Assembly (NCBI RefSeq): GCF_963259705.1 | Contig: NC_081851.1 | Span: forward strand, 9,825,645-9,889,644 | Reading direction: 5' to 3' | DNA length: 64,000 bases | Origin: Myotis daubentonii | Lineage: Eukaryota > Chordata > Mammalia > Chiroptera > Vespertilionidae | In this document: one piece after another, positions 12,027 through 24,089 of the stretch | How positions within the stretch are numbered: position 1 is the stretch's first letter | Layout: each line of letters begins with the position of its first letter | Notes under the pieces: model-generated | The model's input: the letters and a program-made list of their open reading frames with translations, nothing else | What the model was told of the DNA's origin: nothing | Databases searched by the model: none | Program-made: the position numbers and the translations under genes

Positions 12027-12917
12027 ATGGGGAGACCAAGAACCAGCCCGCATATGAAAGAAAAACAGGCATCACCAGAAAAGGAAGTAAACGAAATGGA
12101 GGCAACAGAGGCAAGCAACCTGTCAGAGAAAGAATTCAGAGAAATGGTCATAAGGTAGATGAAAAGAATGGAAGACAAATTCAACAATATGTGTGAGAAC
12201 CAAGAGGAAATGAAGAAAAACCAAGAAGAAATGAAAAATGACATCACTGCTATAAAGAACACAATAGAAAGCATCAATAGTAGACTAGAAGAAGCAGAGG
12301 ACCAAATCAGTGAGATAGAAGACAAGGCAGGAAAAAATACCCAAGCAGAGCAGCTTCTAGAAAAAAAAAAAAATTGAAAAGCAGGAGAGCCTAAGAGAAC
12401 TCTGGGACAACACAAAACGAAACAACATCTGCATAATAGGGGTGCCAGAAGGAGAGGAAACTGAACAAGGAATAGAAAACCTATTTGAAAATATAATGAC
12501 AGAAAACTTCCCTGATATAGGGAAGAAAAAACTCACACAAATCCAAGAAGCTCACAGAGTCCCAAACAAAATGAACCCCAAAAGACCGACGCCAAGGCAC
12601 ATTATAATTAAATTGGCAAACACCAATGACAAAGCAAGAATCTTAAAAGCAGCCAGAGAGAGACAGAAAGTCATCTAAAAAGGAGCCCCCATCAGACTAA
12701 TGACTGATTTCTCAACAGAAACACATCAGGCAAGAAAGGAATGGAATGAAATATATAAAGTCATGCAAAGGAAGGGTCTAAATCCAAGAATACTGTAGCC
12801 AGCAAGGTTATCAATCAAAATTGAGGGTGAAATCAGGAGCTTCACAGACAAAAAAGGACTACAGGAGTTTATTACCACCAAACCAGTAATGCAAGAAATG
12901 TTAAAGGGTCTGCTGTA
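12027..12917 (+). pseudogene. L1 ORF1 relic (ORF1p RNA-binding chaperone)
   Basis: ORF1p is the trimeric RNA-binding protein that coats L1 RNA. The start is placed at the ATG of MGRPRTSPHMKEK, which aligns with the MGRQRNP start of the intact copy at 56398. An in-frame TAG lies at 12156-12158. The coiled coil follows (NNMCENQEEMKKNQEEMKND), and a run of A at about 12360-12371 shifts the frame. The RRM region continues in another frame (IRNLFENI-like, KMNPKRPTPRHIIIK), and a further TAG lies in the C-terminal domain at about 12796. The product is broken in at least three places. Confidence 0.9.
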
Positions 12918-12966
12918 AAAAGAAAAAGTAGGAAACAAAGAAGGAACACAGGGGTAAAGAATAAAA

Positions 12967-15900
12967 ATGGAGACAAACAAGTATCTATCAATAATAACTT
13001 TAAATGTAAATGGATTAAATGCCCCAATCAAAAGGCATAGGGTAACTGAGTGGATAAGAAAACATGACCCATATATCTGCTGTCCACAGGAAACCCATCT
13101 CAGAAAAAAAGACGCACCCAGACTGATGGTGAAGGGATGGAAAAAGTTTTTTCAGGCAAATGGAAGCAGGAAAAAAGCTGGGGTAGCTATGCGTATATCT
13201 GAAATATTAGATCTCAAAGCGAAGAACATAAAAAGAGATAAGGAAGGCCACTTTATAATACCAAAAGGAGCAATCCAACAAGAAGAAATAACTCTAGTAA
13301 ACATATATGCACCCAGTATAGGAGCACCCAAATACATAAGAAATCTTCTGGAGGAGATCAAGGGAGAGATTGACAGGAATACAATCATAGTAGGGGACTT
13401 TAACACCCCATTATCACCATTGGACAAATCCTATAAACAAAAAATCAGCAAAGAAACATCAATTTTAAATGACTCACTAGATCAGATGGAATTAATTGAC
13501 CTCTTCAGAACATTTCACCCCAAAGCCACAGAATATACATTCTTCTCAAGTGCACATGGGTCATTTTCAAAGATAGACCATATATTGGGTCACAGACAAA
13601 GTCTCTTCAAATTCAAGAAAATTGAAATCATATCAAGCATCTTCTCAGATCACAATGGCATAAAACTGAAAATCAACTACAATAAAAACAATCCAAAAAA
13701 ATCAAACACATGTAGACTAAATAGCATGCTATTAAACAATGACTGGGTTACCAGAGAGATCAAAGAAGAAATAATAAACATCATAGCAACAAACTACAAT
13801 GAAAACACAACAATCCAAAACAGTGAAAGCAGTCTTGAGAGGGAAGTTCATAGCTCTACAAGCCTACTGCAAGAAACAAGAAACAATGAGAATAAATTAC
13901 CTAACCCTACAACTCAAAGAGTTAGAAAGAGAACAACAATAAAAGCCCAGTGTAAGAAGAAAGAAGGAAATAATAAAGATCAGAGCAGAGATAAATGACA
14001 TAGAGACCAAAAAAACAATGCAAAAGATCAACAAAACCAAGAGCTTTTTCTTTGAAAGGATAAACAAGATTGATGAACCTCTAGCCAGGCTCACCAAGAA
14101 ACAAAGAGAGAGGACCCAAATAAACAAAATCAGAAATGAAAGAGGAGAAAGAACAACAGACCCCAGAGAAATACAAAGGATTGTTAGAAAATACTATGAA
14201 CAACTCTACTCCAACAAACTAGACAACCTGGAGGAAATGGACATATTCCTAGAAAAATACGGCCTTCAAAAACTCAATCAGGAAGAATCTAAAAATCTCA
14301 ATAGGCCAATAACTGTGGAAGAAATTGAAGCAGTCATCAAAAAGCCCCCAGCAAACAAAAGCCCAGGGCCAGACGGCTTCACAGGGGAGTTTTACCAAAC
14401 ATTCAAGAAAGAACTAAAACTTATTCTCCTCAGGCTATTTCAAAAAATTCAAGAGGAAGGAACACTTCCAAGCTCATTCTATGAAGGCAGCATCACCCTA
14501 ATACCAAAACCAGATAAAGACAACACAACGAAGGAGAATTACAGGCCAATATCCCTCATGAACATATGCCAAAATCCTCAACAAAATCTTAGCAAATCGG
14601 ATCCAGCAGTACATCAGAAAGATCATACACCATGACCAAGTAGGATTTATCCCAGGGATGCAAGGATGGAACAATATCTGCAAATCAATTAACGTAATAC
14701 ATCACATAAACAAATTGAGAGATAAAAACCACATAGTCATATCAATTGATGCAGAAAAAGCGTTTGACAAAATCCAACACCCTTTCTTGATAAAAACTCT
14801 CAGCAAGATAGGAATAGACGGATCATACCTCAACATAATAAAAGCCATATATGACAAACCCACAGCCAACATCATAATCAATGGGCAAAAACTAAAACCA
14901 TTCCCCCTAAGAACAGGAAAAAGACAGGGATGCCCTCTCTCACCACTCCTGTTCAACATAGTACTGGAAGTACTATCCATTGCGATCAGACAAGAAGAAG
15001 AAATAAAAGGGATCCAAATTGGAAACGAAGAAGTAAAACTCTCCTTATTTGCAGATGACATGATACTGTACATAGAGAACCCTAAAGACTCCATCAAAAA
15101 ATTATTAGACTTAATAACTGAATTCGGCAATGTAACAGGATACAAAATTAATACCAAGAAATCTATGGCATTTCTTTACACCAATAGTGAACTTACAGAA
15201 AGTGAGACTAAAAAAGCAATCCCATTTACCATCACATCAAAAAAATTAAGATACCTAGGAATAAACCTAACTAAGGAGGTAAAAGACTTATATGCGAAAA
15301 ACTACAGGACACTGAAAAAAGTGATAGAGGAAGACATAAACAGATGGAAGAACATACCATGTTCATGGATTGGTAGAATGAACGTCATCAAAATGTCCAT
15401 ACTACCCAAAGCAATCTATAGATTCAATGCAATCCCCATTAAATTACCAATGGCATATTTCACAGATCTAGAGCGAACATTCCAAAAATTCATCTGGAAT
15501 AAAAAAAGACCTCGAATAACTGTAGCAATCCTGAGAAAGGAGAACAAAGTAGGTGGGATCTCAATACCAGATATCAAACTGTATTACAAAGCCTCTGTAC
15601 TTAAAACAGCTTGGTACTGGCACAAGAACAGACATATAGATCAATGGAATAGAATAGAGAACCTAGAAATCGACCCAAACCACTATGACCAATTAATATT
15701 TGACAAAGGAGGCAAGAGCATACAATGGAGTCAAGACAGTCTTTTCAATAAATGTTGTTGGGAAAATTGGACAGATACAAGCAAAAGGATGAAACTAGAC
15801 CACCAGCTCACACCATACACAAAAATAAACTCAAAATGGATAAAAGACTTAAACATAAGATGGGAAACCATAAAAATACTAGAGGAATCCACAGGCAGCA

Positions 15901-16778
15901 AAATCGCAAACATATGCCAAAGGAATTTCTTCTCTGATAATGCTCCTAGGGAAAAGGAAACTAAAGAGAAAATAAACAAATGGGACTACATAAAAATAAA
16001 AAGCTTTTGCACAGCAAAAGAAACCATCAACAAAACAAGAAGACCCACTGCATGGGAGAACATATTTGCCAATGATATCACTGATAAGGGTTTAATCTCC
16101 AACATTTACAGGGAACTCATGAAACTTAACAATAGAAAGATAGCCAATCCAATAAAAAAAAAAAATGGGCAACGGACCTAGATAGACACTTTTCCAAAGA
16201 GGACATACAGAAGGCCAAAAGACATATGAAAACATGCTCAAAGTCACTAATCATATGAGAGATGCAAATCAAAACGACAATGTGGTATCATCTCACACCT
16301 GTCAGAATGGCTATCTTCAACAAATCAACAAACAACAAGTTCTGGAGAGGATGTGGAGAAAAAGGAACCCTTCTGCACTGTTGGTGGGAATGCAGACTGG
16401 TGCAGCCACTGAGGAGAACAGTATGGAGCTTCCTCAAAAAACTGAAAATGGAACTCCCATTTGACCCAGTGATCCCACTTCTAGGAATATATCCCAAGAA
16501 GCCGGAAACACCAATCAGAAAGGATATATGCACCCCTATGTTCATAGCAGCACAATTCACCATAGCTAAGATCTGGAAACAGCCTAAGTGTCCATCAACA
16601 GATGAGTGGATTAAAAAACTGGTACATCTACACAATGGAATACTACACTGCGGTAAAAAAGAAGGAACTCTTGCCCTTTGCAACAGCTTGGATGGAACTG
16701 GAGAGCATTATGCTAAGTGAAATAAACCATTCAGAGAAAGATAAATACCTCATGATTTCACTCATTTGTGGAATATAG
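12967..16778 (+). pseudogene. L1 ORF2 relic (endonuclease / reverse transcriptase)
   Basis: ORF2p nicks target DNA and reverse-transcribes L1 RNA. The endonuclease part reads METNKYLSIITLNVNGLNAP with QETH, VGDFNTPL, KIDHILG and SDHNGI. A short deletion near 13825 shifts the frame and a stop follows near 13938. A 2-base loss near 14566 shifts it again within MNI/AKILNK. The reverse transcriptase core, with FADDMILY, is open in 14658-16181. An A-run near 16157 shifts the frame into the C-terminal segment, and another shift lies near 16620. The cysteine motif has lost its first Cys (FWRGC instead of CWRGC). Confidence 0.92.
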
Positions 16779-16850
16779 AGAACAACATAGACCGATAAAC
16801 AGGGACAGATCCAAAGACAGAGAAACAGTGATCAGACTATTAATCCCCAG

Positions 16851-16885
16851 AGGGAAAGTAGGGGAGGGAGGGGGCGAGGGGAAAA
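16851..16885 (+). other. G-rich tract in L1 3' UTR, potential G-quadruplex
   Basis: Several runs of three or more G (AGGGAAAGTAGGGGAGGGAG and on through GGGGGCGAGGGG) lie in the 3' UTR of the younger L1. A G-rich polypurine tract at this position is a known conserved feature of mammalian L1 3' UTRs and can fold into a G-quadruplex. The minus-strand L1 has a comparable tract around 51340-51480 on its sense strand. Confidence 0.6.
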
Positions 16886-17038
16886 GATCAACCAAAGGAC
16901 TTGTATGCACGCATATAAGCCAAACCAATGGACATGAACCACCAATGGACATGAGAGCATGGGGGGGGGCGGGGATGTGGGTTTAATGGAGGGAATGAGG
17001 ACACATTTGTAATACCTTAACTAATAAAGAATTTAAAA

Positions 17039-17049
17039 AAAAAGAATAA
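17039..17049 (+). repeat. Target-site duplication of the younger L1, right copy
   Basis: Exact copy of AAAAAGAATAA at 11774-11784. The exact start is uncertain because the A-tail runs into it. Confidence 0.8.
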
Positions 17050-18401
17050 GACATCTAGGAATAAATTTAACAAAGGATGTGAAGAAACTACACATTGACC
17101 ACCATAAGACATTATTAATAGAAATTGAAGAAGACACAAAGAAATGGGAAGATATTTCACGTTCATGGATTTGAAAAAAATCAACCTAGGTACTGGTAAA
17201 CTGACCATATTACAAAGCAATATATAAATTTACTGCAATCCCCATTAAAATCACAATGGCATTTTTGAAGAAATAGAACCAAGAAAAATCATCAGAGCTA
17301 TATGGAACCACAAAAAATCCCAAATAGCCAGAGCAATCACAAGAAAAAAAGAACAAAGCCAGAGGTCTCACACTCCCTGACTTCAAATTTTACTACAAAG
17401 TGATAATAATCAAAACAGCATGGTATTAGAAGGGAAAAAAATGGACACACAGACCAATGGAACAGAATTGAGAGCCCAGAAATAAACCTGCAAATAATTT
17501 TCAACAAAGGAGCCAAAAACACACAATATAGGGGGAAAATGCCTCTTCAATAAATGGTGTTGAAAAAATTGGAAAGTCACATACAAATTAATGAAACAAC
17601 TGCTATTTGTCACCATACACAAAAATTAACTCAAAATAAACCAAAGACCTGAAACAATAAAATACATAAAAGAAAACATAGGTATCAAACTTATGGACCT
17701 TAGTTTTAAAGAGGGTTTTATGAATTTGACCTCAAACACACCAAAAGTAAAAGCAAAAATTAAGTCAACGGAACTATATCAAACTAAAAAGCTTCTGCAC
17801 AGCAAAAGAAACCATTAACAAAACAAAAAGACAACCAACCAAATGGAAAAAGATATTTGCAAACACCTCCAATAAGGAGTTAATTTCCAAAATATATAAA
17901 GAACTCATGCAACTCAACAACAAAATAAACATTACAATTAAAAATGGCCAGAGGACCTGAACTGACACATCTCCCAAGAAGACTTACAAATGGCCAATAG
18001 ATATATGAAAAGATATTCAATTTCACTAGCTATAAGGGAAATGCAAATCAATACTACAATGAGATACCCCCACACATCTGTTAGAATGGCCATTATCAAC
18101 AAGGCAAGTACTAATAAGTGCTGAAGAGCTTAAGGAGAAAAAGGAACCCTCATGTACTGCTGATGGGGATGTAAACTGGTACAACCAGTATGGAAACAGT
18201 ATGGAGGTTCCTTGAAAAATTTAAGAATACAGCTACATATGACCCAGAAATCTCTGTTCTAGGTATCTACCCCAAAATTTTAAAAGCATTTATTCATAAA
18301 GATATATGTACTTGTATGTTCATTGCAGCATTATTCATGTTGCCCAAGACATGGAAACAACTAAACTGTCCTTTGATAGATAACTGCATAAAGATGTGGT
18401 A

Positions 18402-19061
18402 TCTATACTAATAAAAGGGTAATACACTAATTAGACCAGGTTGACCAGCCATCTTCCGGACATCTGACTTCCTTCCAGACAAAGCCATGGTGGTGGGGGC
18501 CAAGACAGAGGCAAAGGCAGTTAGGGGCAATTAGGCTGGCAGGGGAGGGCAGTTGGGGGTGATATCAGGCCGGCAGGGGAGGGCAGTTGGGGGTGAGATC
18601 AAGTGGCAGGGGAGGGCAGTTAGGGGCAATCTGGCAGGTAGAGGCAGTTAAGGACTAAATCAGGCCGGCAGGGGAGGGCCATTGGGGGTGAGATCAGGCC
18701 AGCAGGGGAGGGTAGTTGGGGGCGAGATCAGGCCGGCAGCAGAGGGCAGTTAGGGGTGATCAGGCTGGCAGTGGAGATCAGTTAGAGGTGAGATCAGGCC
18801 AGCAGGGGAGGGCAGTTGGGGGTGATAAGGCAGGAAGAGAAATTATGGCAATCAGGCAGGCAGGCAGAGGCAGTTAGGGGCGATCAGGCAGGCAGGCAGA
18901 TGAGCGGTTAGGAGCTAGAGGACCCAGATTGAGAGAGGGATGTTCGACTGCTGGTTTAGGCCTGATCCCCCAAGAGGTCCCCAATTGGAGAGGGTGCAGG
19001 CTGGGCTGAGGGAACACCCACCCCCACCCCCGTGCATGAATTTCGTGCACTAGGCCCCTAG
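18402..19061 (+). mobile_element. Helitron (HeliBat-type, non-autonomous), first of a tandem pair
   Basis: It begins TCTATACTAATAAAAGGG and ends with the palindrome GTGCATGAATTTCGTGCAC followed by AGGCCCCTAG, the TC...CTAG termini of vesper-bat Helitrons. It is inserted between A (18401) and T without target duplication, inside an old L1. About 18530-18900 is an internal tandem repeat of roughly 35 bases built on GGCCGGCAGGGGAGGGCAGT. There is no Rep/helicase coding sequence. Confidence 0.93.
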
Positions 19062-19430
19062 TCTACATATATAAAAGCCTAAGCGACTGAATGGCCAAAT
19101 GACCTGTTGACAGGTCGCTATGATGCGCATTGACCACCAGGGGTGCAGATGCTCAACACAGGAGCTGCTCCCTGGTGATCAGTGCACTCCCACAGTGGAA
19201 ATGCCACTCAGTTGACTGGCAGGCACCAGGCACAGGGCTCATAGCTGGTGAGCGCTGCTGCCTCTCTCCATTGGGACTGACTGGGTGCCAGCCTGCGGCA
19301 GCGGGGCCAAGATGAGCGGGAGCAGCAGGCAGGAGCAGCAAGTGATGTTGGACTGCTAGTTCCAGCCCAATCTCTGCAGGCCATGCTGAGGGACCCCACC
19401 AGTGCACGAGTCCATGCACTGTCCCTCTAG
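19062..19430 (+). mobile_element. Helitron (HeliBat-type), second of a tandem pair
   Basis: It starts TCTACATATATAAAAGCCTAA directly after the CTAG end of the previous Helitron and ends GTGCACGAGTCCATGCAC...CCCTCTAG, followed by T. The body includes GACCACCAGGGGTGCAGATGC and CTCAGTTGACTGGCAGG. The overlapping frames on both strands at 19130-19419 are products of GC content. Head-to-tail abutment with no spacer is notable. Confidence 0.92.
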
Positions 19431-19860
19431 TATACTAGTATATATACTAGTACAATGGACTACTGTTTGGCTGTAAGAAAAGATGAAATACTGCCATTTG
19501 TGACAACATGAATAGATCCTGCGAATATTATGCTACGTGAAATACGTCAGGCAGAAAAAGTCAAGGACCATATAATTTCATTCCTATGTGGGATATAAAA
19601 CTGAAAGCTACAAATGAACAAACAAGACAAACAAACAAAAACTCACAGAGACAGACAACAGTATGGTGGTTATAGAGGAAAAAGGTGGAGGAGAAATAGA
19701 ATAGGCTAAAGGGGGTTAAATACATGGTGACAGAAAGAGACTTGACTTTGGCTGGTGGACACAGTGCAATATACTAGTACAGATGATGCATTATGCAATT
19801 GCACGCTTGAAACCTATATAACTTTATTAACCCATGTCACCTAAAAATTTATAATTTTAA

Positions 19861-20300
19861 GTCACTGTCAAAGGTCACATAACTGTCATTTTGGCAGGAT
19901 TTGAAGCCAGGGAAACGGTCTGCAGAGCCCATGGCAGCAGCATATGAGCTTTGATCCAGTTGCTAAGTGCAGGCAGAGCAAGTCAGTCAAACACTGTCAT
20001 TTACCCTATTATGCCCAGTACACACACAGGGTTTACTAAATAATTAATTAACACATAACACTGAGAACCATCAGAACAAGAATGAGCAAGAACCAAGTAC
20101 TGGGAGAAGGTGTGATGAGGAGTAAATATCTAAGAAGCTTTGGCTTCTTACGTGAGCATAAGTGGTGGCAGATCTTTCTGGAAAATAAAGTTTACTCAAA
20201 TATTTGAAGAGAAATATGTTATTTATTGATAATTTAAAGTCATATTTCTAGATTAGAACAAATGCTAACATGACTTAAGTTCAATTACATTTTTCATATT
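19861..20300. other. Unannotated DNA
   Basis: No gene or repeat recognised. Confidence 0.4.
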
Positions 20301-20309
20301 TTGTAAACT

Positions 20310-20627
20310 TTATTTTATAAATTTTATTATGAAAAATGTCAAACATAAGCAAAAGTAGAGACTTAATATTATGAGTCCCTGTTTTCCCTCACCAGACTCA
20401 ACTATTATCAAGACTTTTATATCAGCCCTAGCCAGTTTGGCTCAGTAGACAGAGCATTGCCTGTGGACCAAAGGGTCCCAGGTTTGATTTCAGTCAAGGG
20501 CACATATCTTGGTTGCAGGCTTCTTCCTGGCCCAGGTCCTAGTTGGGGCTTGTGCAGGAGGCAACCAATTGATGTGTTTCTCTCACATCGATTTTTCTCT
20601 CTGTCTTTCCCTCCCTTTTCCCCTTTC

Positions 20628-20670
<43 letters not shown>

Positions 20671-21560
20671 ATGGAAAAATATCCTCAGGAGAGGATTAAT
20701 AATTTTTGCATAATTTCTTTCTTTTTTCTCAATCTTCCTCCCTTCCTTGCTTCCTTTCTTTTATTTTACTGGTAGAGAACTTATTACTACTTTTTATTGA
20801 AGTAGAATTGACATATTAGTTTCAGGTGTATAATATGATCCCATATTTGTATGCATTGTGAAATGATTGGTAAAGAATTTTAAAATAAATTCCAACCCTC
20901 GTGTCATTTCACTTCCACATATTTAGTATATACCTCTCTTAATAATAAAGCAAAAAAAAAACAGACATTTTTTACATAACTACCATGACATCAGTTTAAA
21001 AAATTAAAAATAATTTCTCAATGTCATATAACACCCATTACATATTCAGATTCCCCTGAGAGTCTCAGTTTGTCTTTTGCTGCTTGGGCTGCACGAATCA
21101 GGATGCCAGCAAGAGTCATATATTGCATGGCTGATAGTCCCTTAATCTCTTTTCATCTAGATCTGCCCTTCACCTTTGTTTTCTTATGGGCTCTTTAAAG
21201 ACCAGCCAGGCTTGTTGTTCTGTAGAAATCTCTCTCCCTGGATTCATCCATTCACTTACTCTCAATGTCACTGAACTCAAGATCTATAAGTTTTCTGCAA
21301 ATTAGAAGTTCACTCAAAAGAATTCACTAGATTCAGGTTCAACTCTACCTCGTTCATGGTTTGGTTTTTTTACAAATATGTCATAAGTTGTATACTTCTG
21401 ACTGATCACACCAAGGGGCACCTATGGCTGGCTGCCCCACCCTTTAGTAATGCTGATATGGTGACCAGCTGCTCTTTCCTGCTCTGTCCAATGTAAAATC
21501 CCACCAAACTTTCCGTTACTGATTTCCTCATTGATAATATGTTCTTGAATTGGATACTTC
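20310..21560 (-). mobile_element. Ancient L1 3' UTR fragments
   Basis: Read on the minus strand, this resembles old mammalian L1 3' UTR; plus-strand landmarks are ATGAAAAATGTCAAACATAAGC, AGTAGAGACTTAATATTATGAG and, further on, ATTCAGATTCCCCTGAGAGTC. A Ves SINE (20424-20667) and a second, younger L1 3' UTR scrap (about 20790-20880, TTTTTATTGAAGTAGAATTG) interrupt it. Heavily decayed. Confidence 0.6.
20424..20667 (+). mobile_element. Ves SINE with a long A-tail
   Basis: GCCCTAGCCAGTTTGGCTCAG head, GGTTTGATTTCAGTCAAGGGC B-box region, GGAGGCAACCAATTGATG, CT-rich tail and an A-tail of about 37 bases (20631-20667). The long unbroken A-tail suggests a fairly recent insertion despite some body divergence. 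Frames across it encoding poly-lysine or poly-phenylalanine are spurious. Confidence 0.95.
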
Positions 21561-21589
21561 CTTATAGATAGCAAAACAATGACTTTCTA

Positions 21590-22190
21590 ATTACATTGCT
21601 GCTGCTACATAACTAAACTACCCTAAACTTTGTGGCTTAAAACAGTAACCATTTTACTTGCTCACAATCCCGTCGATGACAGCTTGGGCAGAGCAGGCAG
21701 GGCAGTTTCTCCTGATCATCCAGAGCCATTGGCTGGGATCATTCATTGGGGTGCACTCAGCAGGTGACTGCTGGGCCAGGTGGGGCGTTCCCCAACAATT
21801 CCTGTCTGGCTCCTCAGCTCTCACCCAGGAGGCTGCTTTTCCACGTGTCTAGCATGGACTTTCTTACGGCATGATTGTCCCTGGCTATTCTTACAAACAA
21901 TTGGCTCTGAAGAGAGCGTGTTCCGAGTGAAAAAGACAGAAGCAGCAGGTCTCTGATGGCCCAGTCTGGGAGATTACACATCATGACTTTTAGCTCATTC
22001 CATTGATCAGAGAAAGTCATAAGGCCAGCCTAGAGCTAAAGGATTGGAAAGGATTCTACCTCCTGAAGGCTGGTCACAAGGTCACACTGCAAAAGAGGGT
22101 GGGGCCATCTTTGGCAACACATCAATCACAGTTATGAGTTGGTAGAGCAGGTGGTGATGTCCTAATCCCTCCACCATAGCGCCCATCCAT
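21590..22190 (-). repeat. Ancient LTR-like repeat (ERVL/MaLR class?)
   Basis: CTGCTGCTACATAACTAAACTACCCTAAACTTTGTGGCTTAAAACAG at one end and GGTCACAAGGTCACACTGCAAAAGAGG near the other recall a common mammalian LTR-type repeat in reverse orientation. I recognise the pattern but not the subfamily. It has no coding content. Confidence 0.45.
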
Positions 22191-22249
22191 GTTCACCCAC
22201 CAGTCTCCTCACTGATGGCCTGGGCTGGAGTCAGACCATTCATGAGATG

Positions 22250-23240
22250 TTGTAAAATGGTAACATTCTAATTCAGTTGAATTTTCCATACTTTTTATAA
22301 AAAAAATTTTTCTTCATCAACTAGGGCTACTAAATTTGTACACAGAGCAGGATAAATACTTGATTCTTTTCCTTTAGTTGCCAGTATTTAGACAAAAGGC
22401 TTGGTGTCCTAGTCACCTGAAATAGTCACCAAGGAATTGTGTGTTCCATTTTGTATGTGTGTGCACATTGTTTAGTTTTGTTGTGTTTTTAGGCCACCCC
22501 CCCCCCTTTTAGTACCACTGAGAGTTCACTATTTCATAGTTCCATGTATTTCAACTCAATTCACTTTCGGATGCTCCAATCTCTCCACCTTTGGTCAGTG
22601 ATACCCCTTCATGTCGTCTAGTGTGTCATTTTCACAAAAGCCCACTCGCCTTTGAAAGCTTCCTTCCTTTCTGAGACAGCAAGATGTCCTGGCCTCTTTG
22701 TGCATTTTCTGTCCCAGAACTGGCTCCTTTCAATGGCAAGTAGCATTGAGACCACCATTGTGGCCATTAGGGATGGTCATTTCTACGGAGTTTCCTTTGC
22801 TTTTAGGCAGGGCTAGTATCTTTTCTTATTGAATACTAGAGGCCCAGTGCACGAATTCGTGCACAGGAGGGGTCCCTCGGCCGGGCCAGTGATCAGGGCC
22901 AATTTGGACCATGGGAGGTTGTCTGTGGGAGTGCACTGACCACCAGGGGCAGCTCCTGAGTTGAGCGTCGACCGGTTGTTAAGTTGTTCGGTCACTTAGG
23001 CTTTTATATATATAGATATTTGACATTTAACATTGTGTAAATATGAGGTGTGTAATGTGTTACTTTGATTTATATATTGTAATATAATTGTAGTTTTACA
23101 GATATTTTCATGTAACATAATTATAGGACAGCATTGGTGTCTATGTTACTCTGCAGCACACTAGATCCCTATGGCTTCTTTACTGCCTGTTGCAAATGGG
23201 TGCCTTTAAACATCAGCAATCCCGCCCCCTCCATCCATAA
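22250..23240 (-). mobile_element. Ancient L1 3' UTR fragment, split by a Helitron
   Basis: Landmarks of old L1 3' UTR in reverse are TGTGTTCCATTTTGTATGTG, TTTCAACTCAATTCACTTTCGGATG, AGCAAGATGTCCTGGCC and, right of the Helitron at 22836-23016, GACATTTAACATTGTGTAAATATG. A C-run near 22498 sits in it. No reading frame is expected in this part of L1. Confidence 0.65.
22836..23016 (-). mobile_element. Short Helitron (HeliBat-type)
   Basis: On the plus strand it begins CTAGAGGCCCAGTGCACGAATTCGTGCAC (the reverse complement of the 3' hairpin and CTAG end) and finishes CTTAGGCTTTTATATATATAGA (the reverse of the TC... 5' end). A is at 22835 and T at 23017, as expected for A/T insertion. At 181 bases it is a minimal derivative with both ends present. 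Confidence 0.95.
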
Positions 23241-23783
23241 TTTTTTAAAATCATGAGTTAATACTGAAATTTTCAGTTCATATTGCAGAAATTTTGTCTA
23301 TCTGCTTTGACTTTAATGTAATTTTTTTCTTACCCTGAAAATATTGGCCGCAAGTACTCATCGTTTTAGTCTACAAAAATACAAAATAACCTCAATGCAA
23401 TATGACCAATATCACTACTAACAATAAAGTAACTGAATGGAGCTTAACACTGGTTTGTAGCTCTTTCTGTCCCCACAAATATCTCCCTATGGACACAAAG
23501 GCTAAACAGTGTCCTCTCAAGTTACTTGAAAGAGTCATTTTATCTGTGTGATTGTGGCACCAAATAGCCAGAGAATGGGTTCATGCACTTCAAAGTGTTT
23601 TGAAATTGTATATTTTTGAATCTGTAAAATATCGACATGATTTAAAGAAGTCTCATTTCCATAATATCCCCTGTCCTCTCCTTCAGGTGATGATTTATAT
23701 TCATCTTCTGGTTTATCTCTCCAGTGTCGGTTTCTGAAAATATAAATAAATAAGTAAATAAATTTATATTGCTTCTCTTATGC
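23241..23783. other. Unannotated AT-rich DNA
   Basis: No gene recognised. The last 40 bases hold a short AAAT-rich run (about 23740-23765). Confidence 0.4.
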
Positions 23784-23799
23784 AAAAGATTTGTGCTCT

Positions 23800-24009
23800 T
23801 GCCGAAACCGGTTTGGCTCAGTGGATAGAGCGTCGACTTGCGGACTGAAGGGTCCCGGGTTCGATTCCGGTCAAGGGCGTGTGCCTGAGTTGCGGGCACA
23901 TCCCCAGTGGGGAGTGTGCAGGAGGCAGCTGATCGATGTTTCTCTCTCATCGATGTTTCTGGCTCTCTATCTCTCTCCCTTCCTCTCTGTAAAAAAATCA
24001 AAAAAAAAA
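23800..24009 (+). mobile_element. Young Ves SINE with 16-bp target duplication
   Basis: A well-preserved copy: CGGTTTGGCTCAGTGGATAGAGCGTCG, B-box GGTTCGATTCC, GGCACATCCCCAGTGGGG, GGAGGCAGCTGATCGATG, then a CT-rich and A-rich tail. AAAAGATTTGTGCTCT occurs exactly at 23784-23799 and 24010-24025. The clean duplication and the intact CpGs in the head mark a recent insertion. The head keeps recognisable A-box and B-box pol III promoter sequences. Confidence 0.97.
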
Positions 24010-24089
24010 AAAAGATTTGTGCTCTAAATTTTGCTGTTTTCTCTTCACAAATAGAGATCTTTCTCATTCTGTTGTGTGTGTTTTTTTGG

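Larger units (their letters stand above)
11785..17038 (+). mobile_element. Younger L1 retrotransposon, 5.25 kb, inactive
   Basis: The element has about 240 bases of 5' leader, an ORF1 relic, an ORF2 relic, a G-rich 3' UTR and a short A-tail. An 11-bp target duplication flanks it and it sits inside an older L1. Its leader does not resemble the 2-kb 5' UTR of the minus-strand L1 at 51273-58396, so the two either belong to lineages with different promoters or this one is 5'-truncated. ORF1 has a stop and a homopolymer shift, and ORF2 has several shifts, so it cannot mobilise itself. Confidence 0.93.
11445..19860 (+). mobile_element. Old L1 (3' part), interrupted by a younger L1 and two Helitrons
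   Basis: Three segments of one ancient L1 remain: 11445-11784 (reverse transcriptase region, including AAGCTTTTCCTCTAAGATCAGG), 17050-18401 (late ORF2) and 19431-19860 (end of ORF2 and 3' UTR). They join cleanly once the younger insertions are removed: the sequence before 11784 continues in register at 17050, and 18401 continues at 19431. Frames are riddled with stops. All segments are in plus orientation. Confidence 0.88.

Noticed and set aside
23800..23880. A possible tRNA gene, given the A-box and B-box
   Set aside because: It is the tRNA-derived head of a Ves SINE: the tail, A-run and target duplication show retroposition, and no cloverleaf 3' half follows.
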